The notes: a model not told the origin generated them from the sequence alone. A DNA stretch of 18,740 nt from Methanosphaera sp. rholeuAM6 (GCA_003266105.1 MVAA01000073.1:1-18740); one strand, 5' to 3'. Shown: positions 1 to 8,663, numbered from the stretch's first letter. Program-made: numbers and translations.

Positions 1-783
1 CATACACAACAACCACGAAATTCAACGTCGTATAAAAAAAAAGTTAGTATTTAATATTTAAGTGAAAAACAAAGGTTTCATATTATTATGAAAATTCTTT
101 TTTTTCACAAACATTATTTTTTTTTGTTAATTTCTGAATTAATTATTTCATTTTTTTCAAGTTTTTTTATTAATTTTATCATATGTTGTGCATTTAAGTA
201 TGTATTTTTCTGTTGTCATGATAATTTGTTGTGTTATCTTATTTCCAGTCCTATTCTTTGGTATTATCGGTATCTTAGAGCATACTTGTTGTACGCGATA
301 GTGGTTCTATACTAAGCATATCTTTTTTATACTTTTGGATTCAGAGTAGATGTTCATAGTTTATCTTTTCAGTGAATTCATTAATAAAAAGTATTATTTC
401 ATTGTTATCATTTTACCTGTTAGATATCTCTCTTTAATTAGATAATTGTTTTAGACTCTTTAAGTAGACTATTTTTGTCTCTATCTTTTTTATGTAATAA
501 TTGTTTTCTGGTTTTTGTCATTCTGAGTAGCCATGGTGATCGTAATCTTCTATTTTTTTCCATTTTACCAAACTTGTTTTTCAGTATTTGGAATAATCTT
601 AGTATATTGTACTGTTCTTTAACTGTTTGTCATCAACATATTATAATGTCTTCCATTTATTATAGAACTTTACTCAGATAGAATGAATAAAAACCAATAT
701 CAAAGTAAATTGAGTATAAACTTAAAATATCATAATAGGTTCGTATTCTGTTACATCATGCATCTCATGTCAATCAAAAAGAA
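1..783. other. Gene-poor AT-rich region at left edge
   Basis: I see no intact gene here. The + strand is strongly T-rich from about 88 to 660. Two plus-strand open frames of 68-75 codons in this stretch are almost entirely F, L, I, S, Y and C, as expected from reading T-rich noncoding or antisense DNA, and neither has a ribosome site. The first 60 bases could be the tail of a + gene running in from the left: frames end with TAA at 33, 52 or 59, and nothing distinguishes them. Coding strands elsewhere in this window are A-rich, so the T-rich + strand suggests that any old gene here lay on the minus strand (see the separate entry). Confidence 0.55.
157..629 (-). pseudogene. Possible decayed minus-strand coding sequence, family not recognised
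   Basis: On the minus strand, open fragments in shifting frames tile this stretch. One runs 629 to 438 (63 sense codons, containing RRLRSPWLLRMTKTRKQ). A second covers 412 to 275, broken by one TGA at 343-341 (containing SIEPLSRTTSML). A third runs 306 to 157 (containing KIPIIPKNRTGNK). The pieces overlap or nearly abut, and base composition matches minus-strand genes of the window, as expected of a frameshifted relic. A transposase remnant is one possibility, but I see no DDE triad or terminal inverted repeats. A-rich noncoding DNA read by eye can also give lysine-rich pseudo-proteins, so confidence is low. Confidence 0.2.
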
Positions 784-804
784 ATGAATATCTTATTTAA
801 AAAA

Positions 805-816
805 CATATATATAAA
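805..816 (+). promoter_or_regulatory. Probable TATA box of the first glycosyltransferase operon
   Basis: An alternating TATATATAA stretch preceded by an A-run resembles an archaeal BRE/TATA element. Transcription would be expected to begin about 25 bases downstream, near 831-838, just ahead of the TTG start at 844. This argues against initiation at the upstream in-frame ATG at 784, which would lie outside the transcript. Confidence 0.4.
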
Positions 817-843
817 TCAATTGTTGTTTTTGAGGTTTTAAAG

Positions 844-1959
844 TTGAAGGTTATTCAAACTCCTGTACGTTTTTATCCCTTTATTGGTGGGGTTGAAAAG
901 TATGTGTATTATATTTCTAAGGAATTGGTTAAATATAATGACTGTGATGTTAAAGTTATCTGTGCAAACGAACCTAAATCCATAGAATATGAAGTATACA
1001 ATGATATAAGCATTCAAAGGCTAGGTTATATTGGAAAACTTGCTAATACAAACGTCACACCATCTCTTCCTAAAGTTCTTTACTGTGAAGACTTTGATAT
1101 TATTCATACACACGTACCTACACCTTGGAGTAGTGACTGGAGTAATATTATTTCAAGAATTAAAAATAAACCATTGGTTGTTACATATCATAATGATATT
1201 ATTGGAACGGGAATTGCCAATACCATTGCAAATATTTATAATTCCACGACACTAAAATTACTCTTGAATAAGGCGGATAAGATTATTATAACGCAGGATG
1301 ATTATATCAACTCTCCTCATTTACAAAATTATAGGGATAAGATAACAACAATACCTAATGGTGTGGATACTGGTATTTTTAAACCGTCAAATCATAGAAA
1401 CAGTAATCAAATATTCTTTTTAAGTGTACTTGACAGATTCCATAAGTATAAGGGATTGGATTATTTGCTTGACGCACTTGTTAATGTCAAGGAGGTTATT
1501 CCTGATGTTAAACTAGTTGTTGGTGGAAAGGGAGAATTACTGGATTTTTATAAATCCAAAAGTGCCGAACTGGGAATAGAGGATAATGTTGAATTTAAAG
1601 GATTTTTAACCGATGAAGAAGTAATAAAATGCTACCATGAATCTGAACTGTTTATTTTACCATCAATCTCCTCATTACAGGAAGGCTTTGGGATTGTTGT
1701 TTTAGAGGCATTGTCCTGTGAAACTCCAGTAATAAGCACCACCATTGTTGGTGTTTCTGATGATGTTACAAAAACTGATAGTGGAATTATCATACCTCCC
1801 AAAGATACAGGAATGCTTGAAGAATCAATTATAAGAATTCTTTCGGATAAGAATTTAATATCGATGATGGGAAAGAATGGTAGGAAGTTAGTTAAAGAAA
1901 AATATGAGTGGAAAAGGATTTCAGAAGATATTCATTCATTATATGAGGAATTGTTATGA
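844..1959 (+). CDS. GT4-family glycosyltransferase (first gene of + operon)
   Basis: A predicted cytoplasmic GT-B enzyme that transfers a sugar from a nucleotide-sugar to a growing glycan; donor and acceptor cannot be read from sequence. The 371-residue protein opens with KVIQTPVRFYPFIGGVEKY, the usual GT4 first strand and glycine-rich loop. The C-terminal half has GGKGE and the family E-x7-E motif in EGFGIVVLE (about Glu280 and Glu288), followed by a conserved GVSD turn. Length is normal for GT4. I chose TTG at 844 because GAGGT at 832-836 sits 7 bases upstream and because the family N-terminus starts there. An in-frame ATG at 784 would add 20 residues unlike the family and lies upstream of the TATA box. 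Its stop overlaps the next start (ATGA), so the two are translationally coupled. Confidence 0.88.
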   Translation: MKVIQTPVRFYPFIGGVEKYVYYISKELVKYNDCDVKVICANEPKSIEYEVYNDISIQRLGYIGKLANTNVTPSLPKVLYCEDFDIIHTHVPTPWSSDWSNIISRIKNKPLVVTYHNDIIGTGIANTIANIYNSTTLKLLLNKADKIIITQDDYINSPHLQNYRDKITTIPNGVDTGIFKPSNHRNSNQIFFLSVLDRFHKYKGLDYLLDALVNVKEVIPDVKLVVGGKGELLDFYKSKSAELGIEDNVEFKGFLTDEEVIKCYHESELFILPSISSLQEGFGIVVLEALSCETPVISTTIVGVSDDVTKTDSGIIIPPKDTGMLEESIIRILSDKNLISMMGKNGRKLVKEKYEWKRISEDIHSLYEELL

Positions 1960-3143
1960 AAATATGCTTAATCAGCAATCTTTATCCTCCAAATGTTCTT
2001 GGTGGTGCTGAAATTGTTGTTGAAACAATGGCTTTAGCTATGGTTGAAAAGGGTCATGAAGTCATTATCATCACAACCAGTCCTGATGATGAAGAACATG
2101 TTATAAACAGGGACAATACTGTTATTTATCAACTTAACACCACTAAACTTTATCCTACCTATAGGCAGACAGAGGCTCAAGGTATTAAAAAACCGTTCTG
2201 GCATATTATGGATTTATGGAACAAGAACACATTACATGCCATTAAGAATATTCTTGTCAATGAATCAGTTGATGTTATTCATGTTAACAATTATAAGGGA
2301 TTGTCATTATCTTGTTTTAAAGCTGGTAAAGAACTGAATATTCCTGTTATTTATGAATCCCATGACTTTTCACTAATTTGTCCTAGAGCCAATCTTATCA
2401 GAGGAAACAATACTTTATGTGAGAATAGAAATATTATATGTAACATGTACGTTAATAAGCAGAGAAAACTTTTGAACGACAATGTTGATCTGGTTATATC
2501 ACCGTCACAATTTATGATTGATAAGTTCAGGGAAAATGATTTCTTCAACAATACTGAATGCGTGAAAATACCTTTAGGTGTGAATATTCATTCAAACAAA
2601 ACCGTTAAAAACTATGATACAATCGATATAACATATATCGGTACTCTTGGTAAGCATAAGGGTGTGGATACTCTTATAAATGCCTTTAAATCCATCCAAA
2701 ACAGTGATATCAGATTACATGTTATTGGTAAAGGTTATGATGAAGAAGAATTTAAAGAACTGGCTAAGGATGATGAACGAATAACATTTCACGGATTTGT
2801 TGACAACAAGGACATTATCAAATGTTATGAAATGACAAATGTCCTGGTAATACCTTCCATCTGTTATGACAATTCACCATTAGTTGTGTATGAAAGCTTC
2901 AGTACCGGAACTCCTGTTATTGGCAGCCGTATTGGTGGTATACCGGAATTGATTAGTGAAAATTATAATGGTTTGCTGTTTGATGCAGGTGACTGTGAAG
3001 GTTTAAAAGAGAAACTTGTAAAAGTAATAAGTGATAAAGAATTATTAAAAAAATTAGAAAAAAATGCATTTAATAGTTTATCCCATGATTCTATGAATGT
3101 GATGGTAGAACGCATACTCGAAGAATATAATAAAGTTTTGTAA
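1956..3143 (+). CDS. GT4-family glycosyltransferase (second gene of + operon)
   Basis: A 395-residue GT-B glycosyltransferase, probably cytoplasmic or loosely membrane-bound, for cell-surface glycan synthesis. The N-terminus MKICLISNLYPPNVLGGAE carries the GT4 nucleotide-sugar/acceptor loop. GTLGKHKGVDTLINAF begins the C-terminal Rossmann domain, and VIGKGYDEEEF and SRIGGIPELI are family landmarks. In the E-x7-E position the first acid is Asp305 (YDNSPLVVYE) and the second is Glu313. Relatives usually read YENSPLVVYE, so this is a conservative change that may still work. The ATG overlaps the upstream TGA by the ATGA arrangement, and the next gene begins within about 12 bases. Donor sugar unknown. 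Confidence 0.88.
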   Translation: MKICLISNLYPPNVLGGAEIVVETMALAMVEKGHEVIIITTSPDDEEHVINRDNTVIYQLNTTKLYPTYRQTEAQGIKKPFWHIMDLWNKNTLHAIKNILVNESVDVIHVNNYKGLSLSCFKAGKELNIPVIYESHDFSLICPRANLIRGNNTLCENRNIICNMYVNKQRKLLNDNVDLVISPSQFMIDKFRENDFFNNTECVKIPLGVNIHSNKTVKNYDTIDITYIGTLGKHKGVDTLINAFKSIQNSDIRLHVIGKGYDEEEFKELAKDDERITFHGFVDNKDIIKCYEMTNVLVIPSICYDNSPLVVYESFSTGTPVIGSRIGGIPELISENYNGLLFDAGDCEGLKEKLVKVISDKELLKKLEKNAFNSLSHDSMNVMVERILEEYNKVL

Positions 3144-3155
3144 AGTGAATTGAAA

Positions 3156-5555
3156 ATGGAGTTTAGAAACATTTTTACATTAAATGATTGGAAATTCAAG
3201 GAATTTGCCACTGCAATACTGTTAATTCAGGTATTGATGTGGGTTGTCGGATTCTTTTCCTATAATCAAATGCATATTCCAATATTTAATGATATTATAA
3301 CATTATTATACCTGGCATTGGTTCCCGGAGTGCTTATTCTAAGGATTCTTAAATTGCATAAGCTGGGAAACACTTTTACAACATTGCTAAGTGTTGGTCT
3401 AAGCATACTTTCCGTTTTACTCATAGGATTGTTCATGAATCAGGTTTACCCATGTTTTGGTGTAAACAGGCCATTAGAAACCATTCCATTGCTCATAACG
3501 TTCACGGTATACAATATGCTTCTTTTGGCTGTTGCTTATAAAAGGGATAATGAATACTATCATTACAGTAGCTCCAAGTTAAGCGTTAAGCTGTTGACAT
3601 CAAATCAGTTCCTATGTTTATGCATATTGCCTTTAATTGCAATTATAGGAGCATACACTTTACAGTATTATGGAAGGAATGAAATTCAGATACTGTTACT
3701 GTTACTGATATGTGCATTGGTTCTTGCTATGGCTTGGGGATATCTTAAACAGGAATACTATCATATTGCAATATTCAGCATTGCCATTTCAATCCTTTAT
3801 TACAGTGTGCTAATTTCCAATCATATTTGGGGTTATGACATATTCTTTGAATACCAATTTGCCACATATGTAATCAAGAACGGTATCTGGGATTATACCT
3901 GGCCTCATGCATATAATGCCATGTTAAGTGTGGTAATGTATGCTCCAATATACAATAAACTCTCCGGCATGACTCTGACATGGATTTTCAAGTTCATTTA
4001 TCCGTTTCTGTTTTCATTAATTAGTATTGGATTGTACAAGATATTTAACAAGCATACCGGTGGAAAGATTGCATTTTTAGCTGCATTCTTCTTCATTGCA
4101 TATAACGGGTTCTCCTATGGTTGGATGGTGCAGATGGCAAGACAGCAAATTGCTGAAATATTCCTTGTACTCTTGGTTTGGCTGATGATTGACAGAAGAA
4201 TCCCTCAAACTAAAAGAAAGATATTGTATCTTCTATTTGGTGTAGGGCTAATATTATCACATTACAGTGTCACTTACCTGTTTATGTTCATGCTTCTTGC
4301 AACAATCGTTACGTTATCATTAGTTTCCAGTCGTTTTGGAAATATTCTTAACACCATACTTATTACCTTTGGTGCCCAACGCAAATATTTCGGCAAATAC
4401 TTTAAAGTTAAGGATCAGACAATCAGTCTTCCCCTGTCACTGTTCTTCATAGGATTTATAGTGGTGTACTATTCCTTAACGGCAGACAGTAAACCTATTG
4501 CTTCACTCTTTGATGCTCTTAGAATTGTAACCAAGAATGTCAACAAGATGATAACCGGCGGTTCAGTAAATCCAATGATTATTCTTGCGGGACTGGGACT
4601 GTTACTGATAATTGCCGTGGTTGGTTATAAAGTATTTAGGAAAATATCTGATGACAAGGATGTTGTTGACATTAAAACATATCCGTTTATCAGAGATCAG
4701 GTGTTAAAGATTAAACAGATGAGTTTACGTCGTAAACAGGCAATTATTGTTGGTGTAACACTGTTTGAATTCCTTTATATCTGGTGGCCTTTCAGGTACA
4801 TGGATATTGTAAGTATTAATGCTCAGAGAGTTATTCTTTTCTCGGTATTCTTTATTCTTGTTGGCTTTGTAATGAATATCATTCAACCAAAATATTTGCA
4901 TTTTACAAGAGAATACAATGCATTTGCCCTGTTCAATCTAGTAATACTTGCATGTGGACTGTATATTCCTGCATTTAGAGGTCAGCTTAGTTTACAAAGA
5001 ATCTATGAGGTTACATTTGTAGTGTTAGCTCCATTTTGTATCATTGGACTGTATTATATTAGTAATTCAGCAATAGGATTGATTAAAAATATTGAATTAA
5101 GAAAACGTATAGGAATTACCATGAAAGTTATTGGAATATTCCTTGTTATATTCTTTATACTTAATACTGGCCTGATAGATTATGAGGTAGGTCAAAGTTC
5201 AACCCTTCCAATTGACAATACTATTGATGCACCAATATTCAGTCAGGGAGAATATGCCAGTGTGGCATGGTTTAAGAATTATTATGACAATAATGAGAAC
5301 AATACCCTGTTTTCAGATGCATTCAGTAACATACTGCTTTATTGGCTTAATGATATGCATACAACGAATCCGAAGAATATGTCGGACATGGAGCCGCGAA
5401 GTTATATGTTTTTAAGGTCAAACAATATAGCGCATACCTCTTTCCTTTACGGAAACGGATTATATATCCCTATAGATGAACCAATAAGCAAATCAAGTAA
5501 AATATATGATAATGGAGATTCACAAATCTACAGAAGAATGACACATTCATGGTGA
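3156..5555 (+). CDS. Large multi-spanning membrane protein, DUF2206/COG5617-like
   Basis: About 799 residues, mostly hydrophobic, with roughly a dozen or more predicted membrane helices from about residue 15 to 675. A soluble C-terminal tail of about 120 residues follows (EYASVAWFKNYYDNNENN onward). The segment around GYDIFFEYQFATYVIKNG, with W and H residues after it, resembles the archaeal DUF2206 family. That family recurs beside glycosyltransferases and is built like GT-C enzymes, whose first external loop carries acidic residues. I infer a membrane glycosyltransferase or a glycan polymerase/transfer role at the outer face; this is not proven. ATG at 3156 is chosen; an in-frame TTG at 3150 would add two residues. 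It lies 12 bases after one GT4 and overlaps the reading zone of the next. Confidence 0.75.
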   Translation: MEFRNIFTLNDWKFKEFATAILLIQVLMWVVGFFSYNQMHIPIFNDIITLLYLALVPGVLILRILKLHKLGNTFTTLLSVGLSILSVLLIGLFMNQVYPCFGVNRPLETIPLLITFTVYNMLLLAVAYKRDNEYYHYSSSKLSVKLLTSNQFLCLCILPLIAIIGAYTLQYYGRNEIQILLLLLICALVLAMAWGYLKQEYYHIAIFSIAISILYYSVLISNHIWGYDIFFEYQFATYVIKNGIWDYTWPHAYNAMLSVVMYAPIYNKLSGMTLTWIFKFIYPFLFSLISIGLYKIFNKHTGGKIAFLAAFFFIAYNGFSYGWMVQMARQQIAEIFLVLLVWLMIDRRIPQTKRKILYLLFGVGLILSHYSVTYLFMFMLLATIVTLSLVSSRFGNILNTILITFGAQRKYFGKYFKVKDQTISLPLSLFFIGFIVVYYSLTADSKPIASLFDALRIVTKNVNKMITGGSVNPMIILAGLGLLLIIAVVGYKVFRKISDDKDVVDIKTYPFIRDQVLKIKQMSLRRKQAIIVGVTLFEFLYIWWPFRYMDIVSINAQRVILFSVFFILVGFVMNIIQPKYLHFTREYNAFALFNLVILACGLYIPAFRGQLSLQRIYEVTFVVLAPFCIIGLYYISNSAIGLIKNIELRKRIGITMKVIGIFLVIFFILNTGLIDYEVGQSSTLPIDNTIDAPIFSQGEYASVAWFKNYYDNNENNTLFSDAFSNILLYWLNDMHTTNPKNMSDMEPRSYMFLRSNNIAHTSFLYGNGLYIPIDEPISKSSKIYDNGDSQIYRRMTHSW

Positions 5556-5560
5556 AACTA

Positions 5561-6667
5561 ATGAAAATATTATTTACTCATAACACGGCAATGTGGTACA
5601 GATTACCATTTTTCAGGAAAGTGTCAGAAATGCATGATTTGGATTTGATTTTCACCCACATTAACGTGTTACAGGATGTTTATGACAGTGATGTTGAAGG
5701 CAACATCATAGGTTTGGAGGACGTCAATTACAGTATTCTTCCGAATAGCCATGGTTTTGCAAAAGGTTTATTTAGTAAGGCCAGAAATCATTATGATGTG
5801 ACTATTGGGGGTAGCTGGGACACTCCACAGGAATTCATAGAAACACTGGTATTATACTGTATTACCAAAATAAAGGATGAACCATTTATCATATGGCGTG
5901 AAGACTGGGATTGGGATAAAAAAAACAGTATTAAGGAAAAACTATTACATATTGTAATCAAGTATCTTTGTAATCATTCCAATGCAATACTGGTTCCCGG
6001 TACATTGCATAAGGAATACTTCCATAATAAGTTAGAAGTACCAACGGATAAGATATTTATCATGCCCAATGTCAGCAATATCAGTGGAAACTGTGATATA
6101 TCAAAAAAAGAACATCATGCTAAGAAAATACTGTATGTTGGCCGTCTGATAGAACGTAAGGGGATAAATTATTTACTTGAAGCCTATAAAGATTTGAAAA
6201 TTGAAAATACTGAGTTGATAATTGTTGGTTCCGGTAGTGAAGAAGACAAACTAAAAAAATATGTTAAAGACAATAATCTTGAAAATGTCACATTCACTGG
6301 AAAAATAAACAATGAAGAACTTGAAGAGTATTATAATCAAAGCAATATTGTGGTTGTACCCTCCATCAATAAAGGTATGGGCGATCCTTGGGTATTTGTA
6401 TTGAATGAAGCAATGTATTATTACAATCCTATCGTAGCCACTACTGCTGTTGGTGCGGCTCCGGACATGATTAAGGGAAATGGATTTATTGTTGAAGAAA
6501 AAAACAGTCAGGCTTTAAAGGAAGCTGTTGAAAAGATATTAAACGATGAAAAATTAGAAAAAGAAATGGGTTTAAAATCCAAGGACATTATTACAAACGA
6601 GTTTCAATATTCTAATATGATTAATGCGTTTAATGATTGTTTAAAAAAAGTAATTAAGAAGGTATGA
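5561..6667 (+). CDS. GT4-family glycosyltransferase (last gene of + operon)
   Basis: A 368-residue GT-B enzyme. The N-terminus MKILFTHNTAMWYRLPFFRK is typical of a GT4 subgroup that begins with a short strand followed by a W-Y-R segment. ILYVGRLIERKGINYLLEAY opens the C-terminal domain, IIVGSGSEEDKLKKYV and VTFTGKI follow, and the catalytic-site motif is GDPWVFVLNEAM. Its first acid is Asp275 rather than Glu, as is common in GDPWG-type members, and the second is Glu283. GGTGA at 5551-5555, inside the end of the upstream gene, sits 5 bases before ATG 5561. The in-frame ATG at 5549 has no such site and overlaps the upstream stop. Its own TGA is followed without any gap by the stop of the opposing surface-protein gene. 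Confidence 0.87.
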   Translation: MKILFTHNTAMWYRLPFFRKVSEMHDLDLIFTHINVLQDVYDSDVEGNIIGLEDVNYSILPNSHGFAKGLFSKARNHYDVTIGGSWDTPQEFIETLVLYCITKIKDEPFIIWREDWDWDKKNSIKEKLLHIVIKYLCNHSNAILVPGTLHKEYFHNKLEVPTDKIFIMPNVSNISGNCDISKKEHHAKKILYVGRLIERKGINYLLEAYKDLKIENTELIIVGSGSEEDKLKKYVKDNNLENVTFTGKINNEELEEYYNQSNIVVVPSINKGMGDPWVFVLNEAMYYYNPIVATTAVGAAPDMIKGNGFIVEEKNSQALKEAVEKILNDEKLEKEMGLKSKDIITNEFQYSNMINAFNDCLKKVIKKV

Positions 6668-8650
6668 TTAGCTAATATATGAAATTAGCTTTTTAACTAT
6701 TGTATTTACGTCACTTGAATAGACGTAATCATACCCATGATTTTTCAAGTAATTATCCGGTTTAGATAATCCTTTAAAGCTACTGCTACTATAGTTATCA
6801 TCATGTGCTCTTTCTAAGAATGACAATCCTGTTATATCCTTACTGGTGGCAGGATGATACGCTAAAAACATTAGCCTGTTTTCTTTTTGTCTCATGAAAC
6901 TTCTGGTACACATATCCTTTATTACACCTGCATCAGCACCACCAAACAGTGCCAATTCAACAGCATTATCCGGATATCTGCCTTGTCTAATGTAATTATG
7001 TGTATTTGAACCATAACCTGCTATGACAACAGTATAACCTTTTTTCTCCAGTGCAGTTTTAATGCTTTTCATGAACGTACGGTCTTTTTCTTCACTCAAT
7101 ATTCTGTCACTTGTGATGTAAATTATTCTTTTTTTGGGATTGCTTGGATGTATGGATGCCCAATTATATACTTTACATGTTGATGGAAGATATTTTGCCG
7201 TTGACACATCAAGCACTTTGGAATAGGAATATACAATGTTATAATAACCCAGATTACCCAGTACAGTTGACGAGTATTTTGGTGGTCTGTTATTATTGTT
7301 CATGAACGTTAATGTTCTTTTTCCAACATCCAGAATCTGACTTATATTCAGAACTCCTTTGGTCATAGTGTCTGTCTGTGTAGTTAATGCATCATAGCGT
7401 TTATATGGTACTTTTGTTGATGACTTTCCCTTTTTAACATTATCAGCTGCTTGAATCATTAATGCCAGAAAATCGGATAATCCAATTCTGGATTTGCTGA
7501 CATGTACCGTTGAAACATTGTTGTTTGCTTCCAATTGAGTCCTTACATTAACTGCGGCAGCTTTTATCTGATCATAAGTGAAAGAACTTTCAGCTTTAAT
7601 CGTCAGATTATTACTTGAACTGCTTGAAGTGTAATATGAAGTAGCCTTATATTTTACTGTTATTTTATAAGTACCCCTCGCCAACTTATAAGTACTGTAA
7701 TTTAAAGAAGCAGAACCTTTTGATACCGCTACAGTTCCTACGGTTTTATCATTTACCTTAAATATTACCGAACCAGAATTTATATTATTCGAAGTAACGC
7801 TGTCAATAAGTGTTGCTTTAAGTATAACTGACGTTGAATAGCCAGATACTTTACTTACAGTTATTTTTGCAACCCTAGGAGTTACTTTCAAGACACTGTT
7901 GGAAGAAACTGATGATTTATAGTACGTGTTTCCACCATATGTTGCTGAAAGAGTATAATTTTTATATACAGTATTTGCATAGTATTTGTAAACTGCCTTT
8001 CCTTCAGAAACGTTAGCATATCCTACAGTGTTTCCGTTTACTTTAAAGACGACCTTACCACTATTGGCTTTAACGCCATTGTTTTTATTAGTAACCAAAG
8101 CGGTTAATGTAACGTATCCTTTGGATTTTACTGTTGCATTTTTAACCACAATCTTACTTGTAGCTTTAGTCACGGTTAAAGTAGAATTTTTGGAACTGCT
8201 TAATAATTGTGATGTTTCACCATATTTTGCAGTGATAACGTATTTTTTCGGAGATAACGAACTAGTATCATAAGTATAACTAGCTTCTCCGTTTGTTACT
8301 GTAGAATAACCCACAGTATTACTGTTTATTTTAAAAACCACTTTACCCCCAGTAACGGCACTTCCAGTTTTTGAATTAGTTACTTTAGCATTTAACTTAA
8401 CTGAAGCACCCTTTTCTGCTGTCAAAGAGCTTACTGAGATTTTAGAAGCAGTTTTTGTTTGGCTTGTACTAGTTTTTGTAACATTGTCGTTAGCCTTTTT
8501 AGTAATTAATTCTGTATTTTGTGCAATGTCTTTAGCTATTGTAGTATCGGATGAATCTACATCAGCAGTATCTGTATCGTTTGCTGCAGATACTAATGAC
8601 ATTGTTATGAATATTACAGATATTAACACTAACAAATATTTTTTCTTAAT
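6668..8650 (-). CDS. Secreted Ig-repeat, pseudomurein-binding surface protein (adhesin-like)
   Basis: Predicted cell-wall-attached protein of 660 residues if it starts at the ATT codon at 8650-8648. Order: a signal peptide (IKKKYLLVLISVIFITMSLV, cleavage near the SAA at about 22); a Thr/Ser/Asp-rich linker to about 68; three diverged Ig-like repeats of about 92 residues (about 70-161, 165-256, 261-353) sharing a GKVVFKVN-type strand and a TVGY element; two pseudomurein-binding-like repeats (about 358-485, with SRIGLSDFLALMIQAADNV and NNNNRPPKYSS); and a C-terminal alpha/beta domain (about 510-660) with FGGADAG and GLSFLERAHDDNYS. No transglutaminase-like triad of the PeiW/PeiP endoisopeptidases is seen and there is no C-terminal anchor helix, so attachment is probably non-covalent. 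The only in-frame classical start (TTG at 8635) would lose the KKKY positive region. The whole gene lies between two GT operons. Confidence 0.85.
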   Translation of the reverse strand: MKKKYLLVLISVIFITMSLVSAANDTDTADVDSSDTTIAKDIAQNTELITKKANDNVTKTSTSQTKTASKISVSSLTAEKGASVKLNAKVTNSKTGSAVTGGKVVFKINSNTVGYSTVTNGEASYTYDTSSLSPKKYVITAKYGETSQLLSSSKNSTLTVTKATSKIVVKNATVKSKGYVTLTALVTNKNNGVKANSGKVVFKVNGNTVGYANVSEGKAVYKYYANTVYKNYTLSATYGGNTYYKSSVSSNSVLKVTPRVAKITVSKVSGYSTSVILKATLIDSVTSNNINSGSVIFKVNDKTVGTVAVSKGSASLNYSTYKLARGTYKITVKYKATSYYTSSSSSNNLTIKAESSFTYDQIKAAAVNVRTQLEANNNVSTVHVSKSRIGLSDFLALMIQAADNVKKGKSSTKVPYKRYDALTTQTDTMTKGVLNISQILDVGKRTLTFMNNNNRPPKYSSTVLGNLGYYNIVYSYSKVLDVSTAKYLPSTCKVYNWASIHPSNPKKRIIYITSDRILSEEKDRTFMKSIKTALEKKGYTVVIAGYGSNTHNYIRQGRYPDNAVELALFGGADAGVIKDMCTRSFMRQKENRLMFLAYHPATSKDITGLSFLERAHDDNYSSSSFKGLSKPDNYLKNHGYDYVYSSDVNTIVKKLISYIS

Positions 8651-8658
8651 GTTAACAA

Positions 8659-8663
8659 CTCCC
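8659..8663 (-). promoter_or_regulatory. Ribosome binding site fixing an ATT start
   Basis: On the minus strand GGGAG is followed by 8 bases and then ATT AAG AAA AAA TAT, which encodes the expected positively charged head of a signal peptide. The alternative TTG at 8635 is 23 bases away, too far to use this site. This placement is the main reason for proposing ATT initiation. Confidence 0.5.

Noticed and set aside
88..681. Two T-rich plus-strand open frames (88-315 and 475-681)
   Set aside because: Almost only F, L, I, S, Y and C residues, no ribosome site, no family features. They are best explained as the complement of A-rich DNA.
7600..8460. Tandem DNA repeat or CRISPR-like array
   Set aside because: The periodicity reflects three diverged protein Ig repeats of about 92 codons, not conserved short repeats with spacers. 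No CRISPR array was seen anywhere in the window.
6668..8650. Surface protein as a pseudomurein endoisopeptidase (PeiW/PeiP type)
   Set aside because: It has pseudomurein-binding-like repeats, but I see no transglutaminase-like Cys-His-Asp domain, so an enzymatic call is not supported.
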